From: Bacillota bacterium
Lineage (GTDB): Bacteria; Bacillota; Clostridia; Acetivibrionales; DTU013
Length of the DNA: 17,687 bases
Reading direction: 5' to 3'
Assembly: GCA_023412665.1 (NCBI GenBank)
Contig: JAEZCA010000058.1
Span: forward strand, 1 to 17,687
Below, piece by piece: positions 15,011 to 17,687 of this stretch. The position numbers and the translations under genes are program-made. The notes beneath the pieces are model-generated. The model saw only the letters and a list, made by a program, of their open reading frames with translations, was not told the origin of the DNA and made no database searches. Positions within the stretch are counted from its first letter, which is position 1. The number at the start of each line of letters is the position of its first letter.

Positions 15011-15831
15011 TTATTTATGTCTATAATATTTTACTTCCGGCAATTTATCAGTGCCAAAACATTTTTCGATCCTTTGATATTCGTAGTTGTTATCACCGGC
15101 TTGTGCTATGTATACTCCTGTTTTGCTTTCTTTTAGTATCTCACCGTCAATCTGGCTTTCATCATATTTTATTGCATCCCTTAATGTCAGAAACATTGCG
15201 TTTCCATTTACCTGTGCCGATATCAATGGCTCGAAGAAGATCTTATATGTGCCATATAATTCCAATCTTTTATACCTATAAATGCCTTTACTGAAATCCT
15301 CTTTAGATATTTCCTTTCCGCACAGCCTCGTGATATCCGGTATATTCTTGTAATTGCTGCCCTCAAACCATTCTTTCCACTTCTCCTGGTCCCCTCGAAC
15401 GGCTCCGGCATCGTTTTTACTACCGACTCTGTAGGATGCACGTATGTGTATGGTTCTTCAGTTGTATAGATAGGATTATAGGTTAACCCCTTCTTATTCA
15501 TATAATCAAATACCGAGCGTCTAGTATATTCTTTAACTGTATAGTTAGATGGTATTCCTGCTTTGGCGAAATCGGTAGGATCACCTATTGGATAAACTTC
15601 AGCATCCGGATTCCCAGATTCCTTCCTTTTGCCTTCGACAAAATATATACTTATCCTAATCCCTCTGCCGTTTGTTGTAAATTTCCAGTCTGATGATCCT
15701 TTGCCTGTTTCACCACCTGCACCGCCCCCACCATGGTTTGTTTCTGCTAACGCAGGTAATGACAACATTAAAAGTATCATGACTACTGCTATGGCTGCTG
15801 AAAATATACGCTTTAATTTTATTGACCTCAC
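15011..15831 (-). pseudogene. Secreted surface protein interrupted by a one-base frameshift
   Basis: Two overlapping frames together make one sensible protein. Frame 1 runs from the GTG at 15831 (AGGTGG site upstream): signal peptide KRIFSAAIAVVMILLMLSLP with ALA cleavage, Gly-rich start, GRGIRISIYFVEGKRKE, YTVKEYTRRSVFDYM, ending sensibly at MPEPFEG. After the G run at 15391-15394 frame 1 turns basic and nonsensical and stops at 15223. The -1 frame instead continues DQEKWKEWFEGSNYKNIPDI, then ELYGTYKIFFEPLISAQVNG and NNYEYQRIEKCFGTDK, and stops at 15011. One extra G would restore 273 residues. The mature part looks like an extracellular beta-rich protein of the kind with a GIRI...IYF start and a YKIFFEPL core; I cannot name the family. 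It begins 39 bases after the SLH gene, so the two are co-transcribed. True pseudogene, base-calling error or slippage cannot be separated here. Confidence 0.75.
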
Positions 15832-15870
15832 TTGGTATATCCACCTCATTTCACAAAGCCAGTTCTTATA

Positions 15871-16986
15871 TTATTGATTGCTGTTTCTTGGCCCAGTCCA
15901 AAACCATTCTCTTTCCTTTGCATCATAGACCGTCCAGCCCCCTACTCTTTGACCATCTTTGGGATTTTGTATTTTTTTTGCTATTTTTCTTTCATAATCG
16001 GCAAGTATATTCCAATCCGTTCTGAAGTGTCCCTCGCCTGTCTCATCATCCACTAGATACGGTTGCCCCATATAGGTCTTATCATCATGCCATATTCCAC
16101 CAATATCCTTATCTCTCAACGTCCTGTCGCCATACTTCATACCGCTGTAAAGGTCCAGTCCCTGCCCATATCCTACTATACCTGCTGTTTCCGTCAGCAC
16201 GGTTTTGTTCCCGTCCTTGTCTATGAAGGTGTCCCCTGCTATCGGCAGAGGCCTATTCGGGTCATCGCACCGCAATACCATAGGTTCCCTCTTGGGCATA
16301 GTCTCTGGTTCAGTCGTGTCCGGCTCCTTTACAGTGACCTCCGGCCTCTTTGTATAGTTCATCACCCTGCAGAACACTGTTGCTACCTCTGCTCTGGTTA
16401 GCGACTTCTGCGGATTGAAATTCCCAGCATTATCACCCACGATCAAGCCGTTTGAATAAGCCTTTATCACTGCACCCTTTTTCAAGCTCTCTATCGAAGC
16501 ATAATCCCCTATATTACGCGTGATCCCCAGTGTTTCCTCCAGTTCCTCACCGTTTGCCTTTGCTATGTTAACAAGTATACATGCCATGTCATCCCTGCTT
16601 ATTGGCGCATTCAACGCTTCCGGCGTGTTTTTGAAGTCCGTGCTCTGTATAAGCCCACTGTCAACTGCCGCATTGTAGTTCGCCTCTGCCCAGTGCTTTG
16701 CATTCGGCACCGCCTTTATGTATTTTTCCGCCACAAGCCTTGTGGATATCGCTATGAACTGCCCAAGTGTCACTGTCCCCTGGGGGTCGTATCGGCCCAC
16801 TCCGTTCACCGGCGCAGACACGCCTGTTATTATCCCTTTGCCAGTCAGCGTCATTACGTCTTTATAGAACCACTGCCCCGACTGTACATCGCTAAACGAT
16901 GTTGCCGCCTTATTTGCACCATATGCAGGCATGAGCATGGATAATACAACAGCAATGATAATAAGGAAATTCACAATTTTCTTCAC
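15871..16986 (-). CDS. S-layer-homology (SLH) domain surface protein with unrecognised C-terminal domain
   Basis: 371 residues. The signal peptide (KKIVNFLIIIAVVLSMLMPAYG) is followed by three SLH units: FSDVQSGQWFYKDVMTL...GRYDPQGTVTLGQF (about 31-77), the second ending in NAPISRDDMACILV (about 98-139), and NIGDYASIESLKKGAVIKAY to FNPQKSLTRAEVATVFCRVM (about 158-209). SLH domains bind pyruvylated secondary cell-wall polymer and fix proteins on the cell surface. The first unit has TLGQ and the second SRDD in place of TRAE; only the third is canonical. A Thr/Pro/Glu linker (~213-235) leads to a ~135-residue C-terminal domain with IAGDTFIDKDGNKTVL, VGYGQGLDLYSG and GGWTVYDAKEREWFWTGPR, which I do not recognise. 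The start is GTG at 16986 with GGGAGGG seven bases upstream. It is the first gene of a two-gene unit. Confidence 0.88.
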   Translation of the reverse strand: MKKIVNFLIIIAVVLSMLMPAYGANKAATSFSDVQSGQWFYKDVMTLTGKGIITGVSAPVNGVGRYDPQGTVTLGQFIAISTRLVAEKYIKAVPNAKHWAEANYNAAVDSGLIQSTDFKNTPEALNAPISRDDMACILVNIAKANGEELEETLGITRNIGDYASIESLKKGAVIKAYSNGLIVGDNAGNFNPQKSLTRAEVATVFCRVMNYTKRPEVTVKEPDTTEPETMPKREPMVLRCDDPNRPLPIAGDTFIDKDGNKTVLTETAGIVGYGQGLDLYSGMKYGDRTLRDKDIGGIWHDDKTYMGQPYLVDDETGEGHFRTDWNILADYERKIAKKIQNPKDGQRVGGWTVYDAKEREWFWTGPRNSNQ

Positions 16987-17307
16987 TTAAGTACCCTCCC
17001 AGAATCGCTTTACTATTACGAATTCGTATTTTAGTTGGCATGACAATCATAGTTGCTATTAATTTTGGTAACATAACCACAATTATACAATATAGTTTAT
17101 ATCACCTTTTAGATAGTATCAAGAACTCATAAATGCATTTCATCCAATATATCCTACATATTGTCGGATTTTATTTACATTATTATATAATTTACAATAT
17201 AATATATATAAAATTATCAAAATATTGTATTTCATTCTATGCGATAGATATGATGCAGAGAATTTTGCACATCATGTGAATGAATAATTGGTAAAGGGGA
17301 GAGAATT
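16987..17307. other. AT-rich divergent intergenic region
   Basis: 321 bases without a credible gene, separating the minus-strand SLH unit from the plus-strand gene at 17308. It contains a 12-bp perfect palindrome TACGAATTCGTA at 17017-17028 close to the SLH gene, a very AT-rich core (about 17100-17230) and a TATAAT on the minus strand near 17090 without a good -35. It presumably holds the promoters for both directions. Confidence 0.6.
17174..17203 (+). promoter_or_regulatory. Possible promoter of the right-edge gene
   Basis: TTTACA (17174-17179), an 18-base spacer and TATAAT (17198-17203), about 105 bases before the ATG at 17308. The surrounding sequence is so AT-rich that chance matches are likely. 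Confidence 0.35.
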
Positions 17308-17687
17308 ATGTCTTCTTTCAGGGTAGACACTAGTGCTTTTGACAGCAACATACCCAAAATTGCAAAGATAAAAAATATAATGGGCACGATCCAGCAGGAA
17401 ATGTCCAAAATTACCTCTCGCCTTAGCTGGGAGATAAAGGGCCAGCAGCAGCTGGACAAGAAGCTGACCCAACTGCAATCAGAATTTGACACTCTAAAAG
17501 GCTCCCTTTCCAAGATGGAGAATTGTCTTGTAAAGGTCAGGGACGAATATGTACATGCACAAAACGACGCTAAAAAGGAACTGAATGGCCTATCAAATAG
17601 TATTCTTGGCACTTTCAATATACACCCATGGGGTAATACCAGTGCACCATCGATAGAATGGCTTACTTCCCAGACTCCAGCAACAGG
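17308..17687 (+). CDS. WXG100/LXG-like secreted protein, 3' part outside window
   Basis: 126 codons are visible and the frame is open at the right edge. The ATG follows AAAGGGGAGAG at a normal distance. No signal peptide: it starts MSSFRVDTSAFDSNIPKIAK. Residues ~15-100 are predicted long amphipathic helices with SRLSWEIKGQQQLDKKLTQL and then KGSLSKMENCLVKVRDEYVH. The LSWE(I)K turn followed by a second helix ending in a Y-x-x-A/E pattern is what N-terminal domains of WXG100/LXG-type substrates of the ESX-like type VII secretion system show in Firmicutes. After ~105 the sequence becomes looser (GTFNIHPWGNTSAPSIEWLT), perhaps a linker to a C-terminal effector domain that is not seen. It is divergent from the SLH unit. 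Alternatives are another coiled-coil protein or a phage tail protein. The family call is an inference from pattern. Confidence 0.55.
   Translation, partial: MSSFRVDTSAFDSNIPKIAKIKNIMGTIQQEMSKITSRLSWEIKGQQQLDKKLTQLQSEFDTLKGSLSKMENCLVKVRDEYVHAQNDAKKELNGLSNSILGTFNIHPWGNTSAPSIEWLTSQTPAT

Noticed and set aside
15223..15390. The basic tail of the frame 1 reading (RRSGKNGLRAAITR...) as a genuine domain
   Set aside because: The other frame over the same bases gives a balanced sequence that continues smoothly to a later stop, so this tail is a product of the frameshift.
17232..17618. Minus-strand frames opposite the right-edge gene
   Set aside because: The plus-strand frame has a strong ribosome site and a coherent helical protein. 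The minus frames lack both and start inside that gene.

Overview
The window reads as chromosomal DNA of a Gram-positive, low-to-mid GC Firmicute, most likely a member of the Clostridia. The evidence is a YerC/TrpR-like regulator, strong GGAGG-type ribosome binding sites with frequent GTG/TTG starts, lipoproteins with Firmicute lipoboxes, an S-layer-homology (SLH) surface protein and tRNA genes with encoded CCA. I cannot name the species from sequence alone.

Left part (1-7390), all on the minus strand: from upstream to downstream, yerC (TrpR-like regulator), a small exported protein coupled to it by a TTGA overlap, secA (preprotein translocase ATPase), folC (folylpolyglutamate/dihydrofolate synthase), a membrane-anchored TPR protein closed by a rho-independent terminator, and thrC (threonine synthase), whose 3' end is cut by the window edge. 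This is housekeeping DNA. Its odd points are a 20/21-bp direct repeat around the secA stop, a near-perfect palindrome just downstream of the yerC promoter, and the unrecognised exported protein.

Middle (7290-10930): a plus-strand gene for a GNAT-fold protein has a non-coding upstream region carrying two similar 24-bp TGTAC...GTACA elements. It ends in a 24-bp perfect palindrome shared as a convergent terminator with a minus-strand GT2/GT21-like membrane glycosyltransferase. A DinB-fold protein lies upstream of that, with a direct-repeat pair over its promoter.

Right part (11090-17687) is the accessory region. Two long paralogous solute-binding-type lipoproteins stand in tandem without permease or ATPase genes. 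Between them is a relic of the C-terminus of a third paralogue. Then come tRNA-Gly(TCC) and tRNA-Arg(TCT), driven by a consensus sigma-70 promoter whose -10 box is framed by a perfect inverted repeat, and closed by a strong terminator. After that, on the minus strand, is a two-gene surface module: an SLH-anchored protein with an unrecognised C-terminal domain, followed by a secreted protein broken by a one-base frameshift in a G run. Divergent from it, at the right edge, begins a gene whose alpha-helical N-terminus resembles WXG100/LXG-type substrates of type VII secretion. The surface module plus this putative secreted effector is the part most likely to hold something undescribed.
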